Positions 27,384 through 37,177 of a DNA stretch of 64,000 nt are shown piece by piece; positions within the stretch are counted from its first letter, which is position 1; each line of letters begins with the position of its first letter. The DNA is taken from contig NZ_CP009533.1 of NCBI RefSeq assembly GCF_000761155.1, positions 2,604,001 to 2,668,000 on the forward strand. Reading direction: 5' to 3'. The stretch comes from Pseudomonas rhizosphaerae. GTDB taxonomy: Bacteria > Pseudomonadota > Gammaproteobacteria > Pseudomonadales > Pseudomonadaceae. Position numbers and translations under genes: made by a program. The notes below the pieces were generated by a model. That model ran no database searches. It was not told the origin of the DNA and was given only the letters and a program-made list of their open reading frames with translations.

Positions 27384-27570
27384 ATAGTATGCAGGCAGTG
27401 TTCGATAAGTCAAACCTACGCCGGACTGGTGCCCTTCGATGAAAACCGAGTCAAACACGCGGCTTGATCACCACTTCCCACCAGGCAATTGGCAGATGAC
27501 CAGCCCAGCCCACCCGGTGTCGACGTGGCATCCAAGTGCCTGCGCCTTTCGCAACAAGCCGGGAGCCCGA

Positions 27571-28776
27571 TCAATGTATTTCTCGATCGGCCGTCGCCTG
27601 CAAAAGCCCGCGAGCGGCAAGGTTGCGCATCATTGCCCCCAAGCCAAACGTCCAAGGCAGCGCTTCGTGGCTGTAGGTCACCGTGTTGCGCAGCACGCCG
27701 AGCAACGGACTGCCGATGCTGACCTCATCACCCCGTTTATGAGTGAATCCGCTACCCGGCTTGTCACGATCCTGGGTAGGTGCGAACAGCGTGCCGAGGA
27801 AAAGCATGAAGCCATCGGGGTATTGATGATCACCGTTGACGGTCTGAGCCACCAGATCCAAGGGATCCCGGCTGATCAATGCCATCGAGCTGCTGCCCTC
27901 GAGCACGAACCCGTCCACACCCCGAACATGCAGGTTGACGACACAGTTGCGAACGTCGTCGAGCGTGAAGGTCTCATCGAACAACCGGATGAAGGGACCG
28001 ATGGCGCACGACGCGTTGTTATCCTTGGCTTTACTCAACAGCAGCGCACTGCGGCCCTCGAAATCGCGCAGGTTCACGTCGTTGCCCAAGGTGACGCCAT
28101 GCACATCGCCACGGCTGTTCACCGCCAGGACGATTTCAGGCTCAGGATTGTTCCATTCGGACTTGTGGTGGATGCCGATATCGCTGCCACTGCCCACTGC
28201 CGCCAGAACGGGCGCCTTGGTGAATATCTCCGCATCCGGACCAATCCCCACTTCAAGGTACTGCGACCACATGCCTTGCTCGATCAGCACAGCCTTGAGA
28301 CGCATGGCGGCCGGCGAGCCAGGTTCGATTGCACGCAGGTTGTCGCCTATCGCTTCTTGCACCAGCCGGCGCACGCCTTCAGCCGCGCCAGCGTCGCCCC
28401 GCGCCTGCTCCTCGATCACTCGCTCGATCATGCTCGATGCGAACGTCACGCCTGCGGCCTTGATGACCTGAAAATCGGCCGGCGGCAGCAGCGATGGCTT
28501 GGCAGGATCGAAATCGCCGCCTGTATTGGCCAGCAGCTCCTCGACCGTGCCGATGTACCTGCCGGTCGCTTTACGAACTGCCCACAGCGGCGAGTCCTGC
28601 TCCAGCAGCGCACTTACGGTGGAAAAGCTCGCAGAAAGATCGAACACGCCATCGTCACGCAGTACCACGGGCGAAGGTCCCGCTATTGCACCAGGGACCC
28701 AGGCACGGCCAATCAACGTTCCAGCCACGTCATCCGCAGGCAGAGTGTTTTGGCGCGTCAGTTTCAAATGTGCCAT
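27571..28776 (-). CDS. FAH-superfamily 2-dehydro-3-deoxy-aldonate dehydratase-like protein
   Basis: About 401 aa, longer than ordinary FAH proteins and of the length of 2-keto-3-deoxy-D-arabinonate dehydratase-like enzymes. EVGIGPDAEIFTKAPVLAAV, GIHHKSEWNNPEPEIVLAVN (metal ligands EPE), VTLGNDVNLRDFEGRSALLL and HKRGDEVSIGSPLLGVLRNT are visible. With the UxaA/GarD dehydratase and the semialdehyde dehydrogenase nearby, it probably converts a 2-keto-3-deoxy acid to 2-oxoglutarate semialdehyde. ATG 28776 has GGAA upstream; ATG 28788 is the alternative. It is divergent from the LysR gene. Confidence 0.85.
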   Translation of the reverse strand: MAHLKLTRQNTLPADDVAGTLIGRAWVPGAIAGPSPVVLRDDGVFDLSASFSTVSALLEQDSPLWAVRKATGRYIGTVEELLANTGGDFDPAKPSLLPPADFQVIKAAGVTFASSMIERVIEEQARGDAGAAEGVRRLVQEAIGDNLRAIEPGSPAAMRLKAVLIEQGMWSQYLEVGIGPDAEIFTKAPVLAAVGSGSDIGIHHKSEWNNPEPEIVLAVNSRGDVHGVTLGNDVNLRDFEGRSALLLSKAKDNNASCAIGPFIRLFDETFTLDDVRNCVVNLHVRGVDGFVLEGSSSMALISRDPLDLVAQTVNGDHQYPDGFMLFLGTLFAPTQDRDKPGSGFTHKRGDEVSIGSPLLGVLRNTVTYSHEALPWTFGLGAMMRNLAARGLLQATADREIH

Positions 28777-28898
28777 GGGCGGTTCCATTTCAGTCGGCTG
28801 TCAGAGCCGTGAAAGTAATGAACCCCGACCGAAAATCCCAATGACAGATTCTCACCAGTCAATGCTGTTTCGTTATCGATGGACAGAGGCCTATCCAC

Positions 28899-29855
28899 AT
28901 GCAAAGCGATCAAATCACTTTTGCCAGCGTCACCCGATGGCTGAAGATCAAACATTTGGTACTGGTCGATAGCTTGGCCAAGACCCGAAACATGCATCAA
29001 ACCGCAGAGCAGATGAATGTTACGCAGCCAGCCATCAGCAAGTTGCTTCGTGATTTGGAAGAACTGCTTGGATTCCCGTTGTTCGAGCGACAGACGCGCA
29101 ATCTGGTTCTGACGGAACTGGGCATATTCGTGGCCCGGTATGCGCGTATCACACTGGAAGACACCGAATCGTTCGTCGATCAAGTCAACAAACTGCGCAA
29201 GGGCGGGCATGGGCATTTGAAGATCGGCACCATCTTCGCTGCCACCTCATTGGTATTGCCCGAAGCCATCGCAAGCATCAAGCGCATACGCCCGCTGCTC
29301 TCCATCGAAGTGATCGAGCAAACCAGCAACCACTTGCTCGAAATGCTCGATCAGAAAAAGCTGGACTTGATCATTGCCCGCTTCACCCACGAAGACTGCC
29401 AGTCATTCGAGTTCACTGCGCTTGGGCCTGAGCCCTTTTGTCTGGTCGCCAACAACCGGCATCCGCTGTGCCAACTCGAAGAGGTGCCTACTGCAGCGCT
29501 GAGTGAATGGCCGTGGGTCATGTACCCCTTCAACACACCGATTCGGCGACGCATGGAACGGGCATTTGCCATGTTCAAGATCCCATCGCCGACCAACACG
29601 GTCGAGACCATCTCGATGCAGACCTTCCTGCAATTGCTTCAGTCAGGTCCGATGCTCGCGATGCTGCCTGAATCGATGGTGCAGTCGCAGCTGCAGAATG
29701 GGCAACTTCGGGTGCTCGACACCCCGTTCAGAGTCGAGTCTCAGGATTACGGCGTTATCACGCGAAAGGACGAACCGCTTTCCGAGCCGACGCAGACATT
29801 CATCAGCACGTTACTGGAGTTCGCCAGACAGAAACGCTTGGCTGCGGAAACGTGA
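28899..29855 (+). CDS. LysR-type transcriptional regulator
   Basis: 318 aa. The helix-turn-helix reads TRNMHQTAEQMNVTQPAISK, then LLRDLEELLGFPLFERQTRN. The effector domain follows, with FCLVANNRHPLCQLEEVPTA. It sits between the divergent FAH-type dehydratase and the co-directional UxaA/GarD dehydratase, like regulators of galactarate/glucarate catabolism. The 110-bp gap with the divergent gene is the likely operator region. Confidence 0.9.
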   Translation: MQSDQITFASVTRWLKIKHLVLVDSLAKTRNMHQTAEQMNVTQPAISKLLRDLEELLGFPLFERQTRNLVLTELGIFVARYARITLEDTESFVDQVNKLRKGGHGHLKIGTIFAATSLVLPEAIASIKRIRPLLSIEVIEQTSNHLLEMLDQKKLDLIIARFTHEDCQSFEFTALGPEPFCLVANNRHPLCQLEEVPTAALSEWPWVMYPFNTPIRRRMERAFAMFKIPSPTNTVETISMQTFLQLLQSGPMLAMLPESMVQSQLQNGQLRVLDTPFRVESQDYGVITRKDEPLSEPTQTFISTLLEFARQKRLAAET

Positions 29856-30010
29856 GATCGGCGTGTTCGCGAAATGCACCGATGAGACAAAGTTATCGAG
29901 CAATCGAAAGCTCTCATTAGGCAGCCATTTCGCCAAATCCTATAGTGCCGGCACAAGAATGCGGCGCACACCCTGCGACCGCGCACTAGCCTGCAGCCCG
30001 TGAGGATGCG

Positions 30011-31558
30011 ATGGAACTGATCATGAAAGTTGGCCCAGCCGCCGTGCTGCGCTTGAACCCACTGGACGATGTGCTGATTGCACGAAGACCGCTGGTTGCT
30101 GGCGAACTGCTCGAGCACGAAGGCGTAACGGTCCGTGAAGCGATCGTCGCGGGTCACAAAGTTGCTTCTCGACGCATCGAAGCTGGTCAGCCGGTCAGGC
30201 GTTATGGGCAGATCATAGGGTTTGCCGTCGCCGACATAGAGGCGGGCGAGCATGTTCATGTACACAACCTGGCGATGGGCGAATTCGCTCGCGACTACGC
30301 ATTCGGCGTCGACGTGAAGCCCGATTCCGCACCCGGCGAAAGTCCTACGTTCATGGGGATCGTGCGCCCAGATGGGCGGGTCGCAACGCGAAACTACATT
30401 GGCATCCTTACCTCGGTGAACTGCTCGGCCACCGTCGCTCGGGCCGTGGCCGACCACTTCCGTCGGGACATCAACCCCGGCGCCCTGCAAGCGTACCCAA
30501 ACGTGGACGCAGTCGTTGCCCTTACCCATTCGGCCGGCTGCGCGGTCGATCCTGCGGGCGACGGCCTGGCCATGCTGCGCCGGACACTGGCCGGCTACGC
30601 GACCCATCCCAACTTCGCGGCGGTTCTCGTCATCGGGCTGGGCTGCGAGACCAATCAGATCGATTCGTTGCTCTCTACCCAAGGGCTGACACGCAGCGAC
30701 ACCCTGCGCACGTTCAGTATCCAGGACACCGGCGGTACATCCAGGTCCATCTCCAGTGGCATCAGCCAGGTGAAAGAACTGCTGGCCGAAGCCAACCGCA
30801 TTCACCGCGAACCGGTCAGTGCCCGACACCTTACCGTCGGGCTTCAATGCGGCGGCTCCGATGGTTATTCGGGGATCACGGCCAACCCAGCGCTGGGCAA
30901 CGCGGTCGATCGTCTGGTGGCCTGTGGCGGCACTGCAATTCTCTCGGAAACCCCAGAAATCTATGGCGCCGAGCATTTGCTAACACGAAGGGCCGTCAGC
31001 CGCGAGGTGGGCGAAAAACTCATCGCTCGCATTCACTGGTGGGAGCGCTACTGCGAGCGGATGGGCGCCGAGCTGAACAATAACCCCTCTGCAGGCAACA
31101 AGGCAGGAGGCTTGACCACCATTCTGGAAAAGTCACTGGGGGCTGTCGCCAAGGCCGGCTCGAGCAACCTGACGGATGTCTATGAGTACGCCCAGGCGGT
31201 CACTGCCAAGGGCCTCGTGTTCATGGATACCCCTGGGTATGACCCGGTGTCCGCCACAGGTCAGGTGGCAGGCGGTGCCAACCTCATTGCCTTCACCACC
31301 GGCCGCGGATCGGCCTATGGCTGCGCGCCGGCTCCTTCCATCAAATTGGCGACCAACAGCGCCCTGTGGGCCCGTCAGCGTGAAGACATGGACATCAACT
31401 GTGGCGAGATTGCAGAGGACACCTTGACCATTTCAGCCTGCGGCGCCGCGATCTTCGAGGCAATGCTGCGCATCGCCTCAGGCGAACGCAGCATGAGCGA
31501 ACAACATGGCTACGGACAAAACGAGTTCGTGCCGTGGCAAATCGGCGCCGTCACTTGA
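30011..31558 (+). CDS. UxaA/GarD family sugar-acid dehydratase
   Basis: 515 aa. An N-terminal SAF-like domain (IARRPLVAGELLEHEGVTVR to about residue 95) is followed by the catalytic domain: FMGIVRPDGRVATRNYIGIL, TSVNCSATVARAVADHF, VIGLGCETNQID, LQCGGSDGYSGITANPALGN and DINCGEIAEDTLT. This matches galactarate and altronate dehydratases, which use Fe2+ to dehydrate hexarates or hexonates to 2-keto-3-deoxy acids. GAGG lies 5 bases before ATG 30011. It is followed 44 bp later by a semialdehyde dehydrogenase gene. Confidence 0.92.
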   Translation: MELIMKVGPAAVLRLNPLDDVLIARRPLVAGELLEHEGVTVREAIVAGHKVASRRIEAGQPVRRYGQIIGFAVADIEAGEHVHVHNLAMGEFARDYAFGVDVKPDSAPGESPTFMGIVRPDGRVATRNYIGILTSVNCSATVARAVADHFRRDINPGALQAYPNVDAVVALTHSAGCAVDPAGDGLAMLRRTLAGYATHPNFAAVLVIGLGCETNQIDSLLSTQGLTRSDTLRTFSIQDTGGTSRSISSGISQVKELLAEANRIHREPVSARHLTVGLQCGGSDGYSGITANPALGNAVDRLVACGGTAILSETPEIYGAEHLLTRRAVSREVGEKLIARIHWWERYCERMGAELNNNPSAGNKAGGLTTILEKSLGAVAKAGSSNLTDVYEYAQAVTAKGLVFMDTPGYDPVSATGQVAGGANLIAFTTGRGSAYGCAPAPSIKLATNSALWARQREDMDINCGEIAEDTLTISACGAAIFEAMLRIASGERSMSEQHGYGQNEFVPWQIGAVT

Positions 31559-31602
31559 ACCCTTGCCCACCCAACACTCGCATTTACAGCCTGGAGACCA
31601 CG

Positions 31603-33198
31603 ATGTCACTCATCACCGGCCATAATTTCATCGGCGGGCAACGTAGCGCTGCCGGCACTGTCATCGTCAAGAGCGTGGATGCCAGCACCGGAGAGGATCT
31701 GCCCTATGACTTCCAGCAGGCCACTGCGCAGGAAGTCGATGACGCCAGCCAGGCAGCCCACACGGCGTTTCTCGGTTACCGCACGCTGAGTGCACCGAGA
31801 AAAGCCGAATTTCTGGAGGCTATCGCTGAAGAGCTGGAGGCGCTGGACGATGAATTCATCGGGCTGGTTTGCCGTGAAACTGCGTTGCCGGCTGCACGTA
31901 TCCAAGGCGAACGCGCACGTACCAGCGGGCAGATGCGCTTGTTTGCAGAGGTATTGCGACGGGGTGACTTCTACGGCGCTCGTATCGACCGGGCATTGCC
32001 GCTGCGCCAACCCCTGCCTCGTCCGGACCTTCGCCAATACCGCACTGCCATCGGCCCGGTCGCGGTGTTCGGAGCCAGCAACTTTCCGTTGGCGTTTTCT
32101 ACTGCCGGCGGCGATACCGCTTCTGCACTCGCCGCCGGATGCCCGGTGGTATTCAAGGCGCACAGTGGTCATATGGCAACCGCCGAACAGGTCGCCAATG
32201 CGATCATCCGCGCTGCGCAGCGTACGGGCATGCCGGCTGGTGTCTTCAACATGATCTATGGCAGTGGCGTAGGGGAAGCGTTGGTGAAACACCCGCTCAT
32301 CAAGGCCGTGGGCTTCACCGGTTCGCTCAAAGGCGGTCGCGCGCTGTGCGATATGGCCGCTGCGCGGCCCGAGCCCATTCCTGTCTTTGCCGAGATGTCG
32401 AGCATCAATCCGGTCGTGATCCTGCCCCGGGCGCTTTCGCTGCGGGCAGACAGCATTGCGACACAGCTCGCTGCATCGGTGGTTCAGGGGTGCGGGCAGT
32501 TCTGTACCAATCCAGGCTTGGTAGTCGGCATCCACTCGGATGCGTTTACAGCCTTTCAGGCCGAAGTGGCGCGCTTGATCGACGACCAGCCGGCGCAGAC
32601 GATGCTCAATGCGGGCACCCTGCGCAGCTATGCAGCCGGCCTGCAGCACCTTCACGCCCATCCCGGCATCCATCATCTGGCTGGAAGTGATCAACAAGGG
32701 CGCCAAGCCCAGCCACAGCTGTTCAAGGCAGACGTGACCCTCTTGCTGGAAGGCGACAAGGTTCTGCAGGAGGAAGTCTTCGGCCCGAACTCGATTTTCA
32801 TCGAGGTTGCCGACCCAGAGCAGTTGAACGCTGCAATCGCCGCGCTTCATGGTCAACTGACCGCGACCTTGATTGGTGAGCTCGAAGATCTGGAGACCTT
32901 TGCGCAGTTGACCCCACTGTTGGAAACCAAAGTCGGGCGCATTCTCGTCAATGGCTATCCCACAGGCGTGGAGGTCTGTGATGCGATGGTCCATGGCGGC
33001 CCTTATCCAGCGACCTCCGACAGTCGAGGCACCTCGGTCGGGACCTTGTCCATCGACCGCTTCTTACGCCCCGTGTGCTTCCAGAATTATCCAGATGCGT
33101 TGCTTCCCGACGCGCTCAAGAACGCCAACCCACTCAACATCACACGCCTCGTCGACGGCTGCCACACCCGTGACAGCGTGCGGATCCCCGACGCCTGA
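31603..33198 (+). CDS. 2-oxoglutarate semialdehyde (2,5-dioxovalerate) dehydrogenase-like ALDH
   Basis: 531 aa, longer than typical ALDHs, as in the KGSADH enzymes of hydroxyproline and glucarate/galactarate catabolism. It starts MSLITGHNFIGGQRSAAGTV. PVAVFGASNFPLAFSTAGGD is the nucleotide entry, VGFTGSLKGGRAL the Rossmann loop, the general base lies in PVFAEMSSINPVVI, and the thiol in QGCGQFCTNPG. GGAG lies 8 bases before ATG 31603. It completes the oxidation of a sugar acid to 2-oxoglutarate begun by the two dehydratases. Confidence 0.9.
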   Translation: MSLITGHNFIGGQRSAAGTVIVKSVDASTGEDLPYDFQQATAQEVDDASQAAHTAFLGYRTLSAPRKAEFLEAIAEELEALDDEFIGLVCRETALPAARIQGERARTSGQMRLFAEVLRRGDFYGARIDRALPLRQPLPRPDLRQYRTAIGPVAVFGASNFPLAFSTAGGDTASALAAGCPVVFKAHSGHMATAEQVANAIIRAAQRTGMPAGVFNMIYGSGVGEALVKHPLIKAVGFTGSLKGGRALCDMAAARPEPIPVFAEMSSINPVVILPRALSLRADSIATQLAASVVQGCGQFCTNPGLVVGIHSDAFTAFQAEVARLIDDQPAQTMLNAGTLRSYAAGLQHLHAHPGIHHLAGSDQQGRQAQPQLFKADVTLLLEGDKVLQEEVFGPNSIFIEVADPEQLNAAIAALHGQLTATLIGELEDLETFAQLTPLLETKVGRILVNGYPTGVEVCDAMVHGGPYPATSDSRGTSVGTLSIDRFLRPVCFQNYPDALLPDALKNANPLNITRLVDGCHTRDSVRIPDA

Positions 33199-33364
33199 GC
33201 CCTGCCCCGGCTGTCCTGTAAAGCCCCTTTTTGCATAGACGAACACCGCACTGCAATAACCCTGTCGGCTCGGGAAGGATTCCTTGACAGCCGACGATTT
33301 CGCAGAACAAAATTACTGATGGAACGACGTTACAATAACAACGAACAAGAAATCGGAGACACCT

Positions 33365-34798
33365 ATGAACCAGAGCATACCGATCGACGCTCGCTCCAAA
33401 ACTCAGTCACGCAAAGCCGCAGCCAGCGGTTGGATCGGCTCGGCGTTGGAGTACTACGACTTTTTCATCTACGCCACGGCGGCGGCCCTGTTGTTTCCGA
33501 AGCTGTTTTTCCCTTCGGACAACCCCGCAGTCGGCATCATCGTGTCCTTGGCAAGCTTCGGTGTCGGTTACATCGCCCGCCCAATAGGAGCTGTCGTTCT
33601 CGGGCATCTGGGCGATCGCCACGGTCGCAAGAAAGTGCTGGTGTACTGCATGTTCCTGATGGGCGTGTCGACCATGTGCATTGGTCTTCTGCCCACCTAT
33701 GCCCAGATCGGCATCTGGGCGCCGGTACTCTTGGTGACGATGCGCTTGATTCAAGGATTCGCCGTCGCTGGAGAAATATCCTGCGCCAGCTCCATGATTC
33801 TCGAACACGCCCCATCGGGCCGGCGTGGTTACTTCGCCAGCTTTACCCTGCAGGGCGTTCAAGCCGGCCAACTGCTTGCGGCGGCGGTCTTCCTGCCTCT
33901 GGCCCATTTCATGCCTGAAGACCAATTTACCTCTTGGGGCTGGCGAATTCCGTTTCTGCTCAGCGTCGTCGTGGTGATCATGGGCTACATCATCCGCCGC
34001 CAGGTCGACGAAACTCCGGCGTTCGCCGAACAGGAAAAGAAAGGCCAGCCCTCTGTCCTGCCTGTGGTCGAAGTGGTACGCCAAAGCTGGCGCGATCTGC
34101 TTCGCGTGATGTGCATGGCGCTCTCGGCGGTGATCGCGATCGTTGCCTCGGTATTTGGCGCGACCTATGCGGTCCAGCCAGCCTACGGGATCGGTTTTCC
34201 CGCCGGTGTCTACTTGTGGATTCCGCTGCTGGGCAACCTGTGCGCAGTCATATTGATCCCCTTCGTAGGCAACCTGTCAGACAAGATCGGCCGCAGGCCG
34301 CCGCTGATCGTCGGCATGCTCTGCGCCGGACTGCTGTCGTACGCCTACCTCTACGCCATCAGTATCCACAACCTGTGGCTTTCCCTGGTACTTTCCGTAC
34401 TCATGTGGGGCGTGGCCTATCAAGGCTATAACGCAATATTTCCGAGCATGTTCCCTGAACTGTTCCGCACTCGGGTGCGTGTCACCGGCATGGCGATAGG
34501 TCAAAATATCGGGACCGCCATGACGGCCTTTCTTCCGGCGCTTTTCGTGAGCGTGGCACCCCCAGGCTCGGAAAATATCCCACTGAAAATCGGCTCTCTC
34601 ACCTTGGGTATCTGCCTCATCGCGGTGATCGCCGCGGTAACGACACGGGAAACTTACCGGATCCGCCTTGCCGATCTTGGCAAGCGCGACGCCGTGCCCA
34701 TTGGCCAGGATGAATACGATCAGATGCGCGCCGATGCGAGGAAAAACAAGACGAAGACGGCCGAGACAACCGAGCTGCCAAACCAGGTTCGATCCTGA
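33365..34798 (+). CDS. MFS transporter, metabolite:H+ symporter (ShiA/ProP) type
   Basis: 477 aa, 12 membrane segments. ASGWIGSALEYYDFFIYATA and VLGHLGDRHGRKKVL are the MHS-branch motifs. CGGAGACACCT before ATG 33365 gives the ribosome site. It lies downstream of the sugar-acid dehydrogenase gene and upstream of the AroE-like gene, and could serve either pathway. A shikimate/quinate-like or sugar-acid substrate is plausible. Confidence 0.9.
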   Translation: MNQSIPIDARSKTQSRKAAASGWIGSALEYYDFFIYATAAALLFPKLFFPSDNPAVGIIVSLASFGVGYIARPIGAVVLGHLGDRHGRKKVLVYCMFLMGVSTMCIGLLPTYAQIGIWAPVLLVTMRLIQGFAVAGEISCASSMILEHAPSGRRGYFASFTLQGVQAGQLLAAAVFLPLAHFMPEDQFTSWGWRIPFLLSVVVVIMGYIIRRQVDETPAFAEQEKKGQPSVLPVVEVVRQSWRDLLRVMCMALSAVIAIVASVFGATYAVQPAYGIGFPAGVYLWIPLLGNLCAVILIPFVGNLSDKIGRRPPLIVGMLCAGLLSYAYLYAISIHNLWLSLVLSVLMWGVAYQGYNAIFPSMFPELFRTRVRVTGMAIGQNIGTAMTAFLPALFVSVAPPGSENIPLKIGSLTLGICLIAVIAAVTTRETYRIRLADLGKRDAVPIGQDEYDQMRADARKNKTKTAETTELPNQVRS

Positions 34799-34917
34799 TG
34801 GCGTTTGAACGCGCGGGTACAACTGACGCTTTTTCGTACTTTCAATAAGCTGGACGGATACAGCCGTATCACGCGCAAGCGGGAGCGGCTCTCTGCGACG
34901 TTATCGGGCAGGTAATC

Positions 34918-35781
34918 ATGGCCTCACATATAAAAGGGTCGACACAGGTGTATGGATTGGTCGGCCATCCGCTGGTAGCAGCCAAATCCCCAGAGTTGTT
35001 CAACCCGCTCTTCATGGCTCGGGGTGCCGACGCCGTGTGTGTACCATTGCAGGTCCAGGCCAACGACCTGCCCAGCTTCGTAACGGGTGCCAGGGTATTG
35101 AACAACCTCGCTGGCTTGCTGGTCACGATGCCCCATAAACAAAGCATGCTTGCACTGGTCGACGAGCTTCATCCAACGGCCCGTCAGGTCGGCGCTATCA
35201 ACGTCGTTCGATGCGGCAGCGACGGTCGCTGGATCGGCGCCATATTTGACGGCCTTGGCTGTGTGCTTGGGATGCAGTGGGAGGGTTACGACCCTGCCAA
35301 CAAAAGCATTCTGCTGATGGGTGCGGGCGGCGCCGGACGGGCAATCGCCTTTGCGATCGCATCGGCCGGCGCAAGGTCCCTGACGGTTTGCGATGCCGAC
35401 CTACAGCGGGCCCAGAGACTGGCTGAATCGGTTGCCAGCGAAACAGGTTGCGCAACGCGTGCGGGGCCGCCTGACCCTCACGGCCATGACATCGTTATCA
35501 ATGCCACGCCGCTGGGCATGAGTGCCCACGATCCCATGCCTGTGGATCCCGAGCGGCTCGAGCCCGGCACTTTGGTTGTCGACATCATCAACTCGCCGAA
35601 CCCTACCGCGCTCTGCGCCGCAGCCCGCCAACGCGGTTGTCGTACTCAAGATGGAGGTCCGATGCATAGAGCTCAGGCCCTGCTGGCTCTGCGTTTCTTG
35701 GGTTTTGATTACCAGGACGACATCGACCTTGCGCCGAGCGACGGTTCGCATACTCACTATGCCGAGAGCAAATCTTCATGA
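34918..35781 (+). CDS. Shikimate dehydrogenase-like (AroE/QuiB/YdiB) oxidoreductase
   Basis: 287 aa. VYGLVGHPLVAAKSPELFNP is the substrate-binding start; the catalytic Lys is in VTMPHKQSML and INVVRCGSDGRWIGAIFDG leads to the catalytic Asp. LLMGAGGAGRAIAFAIASAG is the NAD(P) loop, and INATPLGMSAHDPMPVD and GGPMHRAQALLALRFLG complete the family pattern. Its place next to an MHS transporter and a Gfo/Idh gene points to catabolism rather than aromatic amino acid synthesis. It overlaps the next gene as ATGA. Confidence 0.88.
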   Translation: MASHIKGSTQVYGLVGHPLVAAKSPELFNPLFMARGADAVCVPLQVQANDLPSFVTGARVLNNLAGLLVTMPHKQSMLALVDELHPTARQVGAINVVRCGSDGRWIGAIFDGLGCVLGMQWEGYDPANKSILLMGAGGAGRAIAFAIASAGARSLTVCDADLQRAQRLAESVASETGCATRAGPPDPHGHDIVINATPLGMSAHDPMPVDPERLEPGTLVVDIINSPNPTALCAAARQRGCRTQDGGPMHRAQALLALRFLGFDYQDDIDLAPSDGSHTHYAESKSS

Positions 35782-36827
35782 AAGTTGCACTACTGGAAGT
35801 CAGTCATTGGCACGTGCCGCTGTACTTGAACGCACTGGAGACTCCGGGAGTCGAGGTAGTGGCTGTATCGGACTCCGAGCATGTCAAAGGCCAGGCCATT
35901 GCCGAGCGATTCAATTGCCCGTTGTACAGTTCTTCCTACGAACTGCTGGAGCGTGAGCAGATCGATTTCGCATTTGTGTTCGGCAGACATTCGGAAATGC
36001 CGTCGCTGGCCGAAGCCGTGATTGCACGAAACATCCCGTTTGCCCTGGAGAAGCCTTGCGGCATCAACATGGCCCAGGTCACTCGGCTGCGCGAGCTCGC
36101 CGAACGCGCGAACCTCTATTGCGCTGTCCCGCTGATCTTCCGTATGAGCGACCTGCTTCACGTCCTGCGCGAAGCCGAGGGAAACCAGACACCCGACTTC
36201 AATTACATGTCCTTCCGGTTCATCGTAGGCCCACCCGCCCGCTATCCGACCGCAGGTTCAGCCTGGGTCATCGATCCGGTTTTTTCCGGGGGCGGCTCCA
36301 CAATCAATGTGGCGACGCACTTCATAGACTTTTTCAGGCTACTGACTGGGAAGGAGGTTGCCCGCGTCTCGGCCGTCATGAATTCCCGCACCCACAAGGG
36401 TGACGTCGAGGACTATTCGTTGTTGACCTTGCAAACAGACGACGGCGTTACCGGGGTCGTGGAAACCGGATACAGCTTCCCCAGTACGGCGGATGAGCAG
36501 CGTGAGTTCTCTTTTACGTTTTCGTCGGATCGGATGTACGCCAAGTCCGGACCTGATCGAATTGAAATAAGGGATCGCCAGAACATCGCCGCCGGTACTC
36601 GAAGCCGTCGCTTGCAGCTGGACACAGACGCCTACTACCCAGTATTCGTTCGGCAAGTACTTGCCGAATGCCGCAATGGGCAAAAGCCGATTGCATCGTT
36701 GCGCGATGCCGAAGCAATCATGCAGGTCATGGACGCTGCCTACACTTCAGCGCGTGAGGGCGGTACTCTGATTCATCTACCCTCGGCCCTAAAGAGTCCT
36801 GTTACTCGTAGCCATATTGATAGTTGA
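35778..36827 (+). CDS. Gfo/Idh/MocA family oxidoreductase
   Basis: 349 aa. An N-terminal Rossmann fold (MKVALLEVSHWHVPLYLNAL; VVAVSDSEHVKGQAIAERFN) is followed by the family's FALEKPCGINMAQVTRLREL and a C-terminal domain with GGGSTINVATHFIDFFRLLT, where the catalytic His lies. These enzymes oxidise sugars, inositols or related polyols with NAD(P). It starts on the stop of the AroE-like gene, so the two act together, perhaps on a cyclitol or keto-cyclitol; the substrate is not known. Confidence 0.88.
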   Translation: MKVALLEVSHWHVPLYLNALETPGVEVVAVSDSEHVKGQAIAERFNCPLYSSSYELLEREQIDFAFVFGRHSEMPSLAEAVIARNIPFALEKPCGINMAQVTRLRELAERANLYCAVPLIFRMSDLLHVLREAEGNQTPDFNYMSFRFIVGPPARYPTAGSAWVIDPVFSGGGSTINVATHFIDFFRLLTGKEVARVSAVMNSRTHKGDVEDYSLLTLQTDDGVTGVVETGYSFPSTADEQREFSFTFSSDRMYAKSGPDRIEIRDRQNIAAGTRSRRLQLDTDAYYPVFVRQVLAECRNGQKPIASLRDAEAIMQVMDAAYTSAREGGTLIHLPSALKSPVTRSHIDS

Positions 36828-37177
36828 TCTGACAGCTCAGTACGGTTGGGCGGTCTCAGTGCTGCGCTGCATGAGCGCCGCGACCGCCCGCCCTGCATCT
36901 GCCAAGTCTCAAATAACGCTGCCGCATTCCTGATCCCCACCGACACGCTTCGAAGCAAATCGCGTTTTCCCTTCCGAATCATGGTCAAAAACCGCCCAGA
37001 CCACTCGTTCAAATAGCGCGCAACTATATAGTGCGCTATACAGATAAGTAATCTATGCTTCCCTGATCGACGTGTGAGCAATCCACAGGTCACCCCGCCT
37101 CGCCTGTTTGCGCATTTCTTCCTGGCAACCGGCATTGAACCCACGAACCCTCAACGACTTCTGTTTGGATAAACGAT
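36828..37177. other. 350-bp gene-free region upstream of pagL
   Basis: I see no credible coding sequence here. It is less GC-rich than the flanking genes in its middle. The notable content is the 27-bp palindrome at 37013-37039, annotated separately, with the pagL promoter presumably around it. Confidence 0.6.
37013..37039. promoter_or_regulatory. 27-bp nested palindrome (candidate MarR operator)
   Basis: Outer arms ATAGCGC and GCGCTAT enclose the inner palindrome ACTATATAGT (37023-37032). It is 139 bp upstream of the pagL start and upstream of the MarR gene. The AT-rich core with symmetric flanks is the shape of MarR/OhrR-family sites. Confidence 0.5.
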
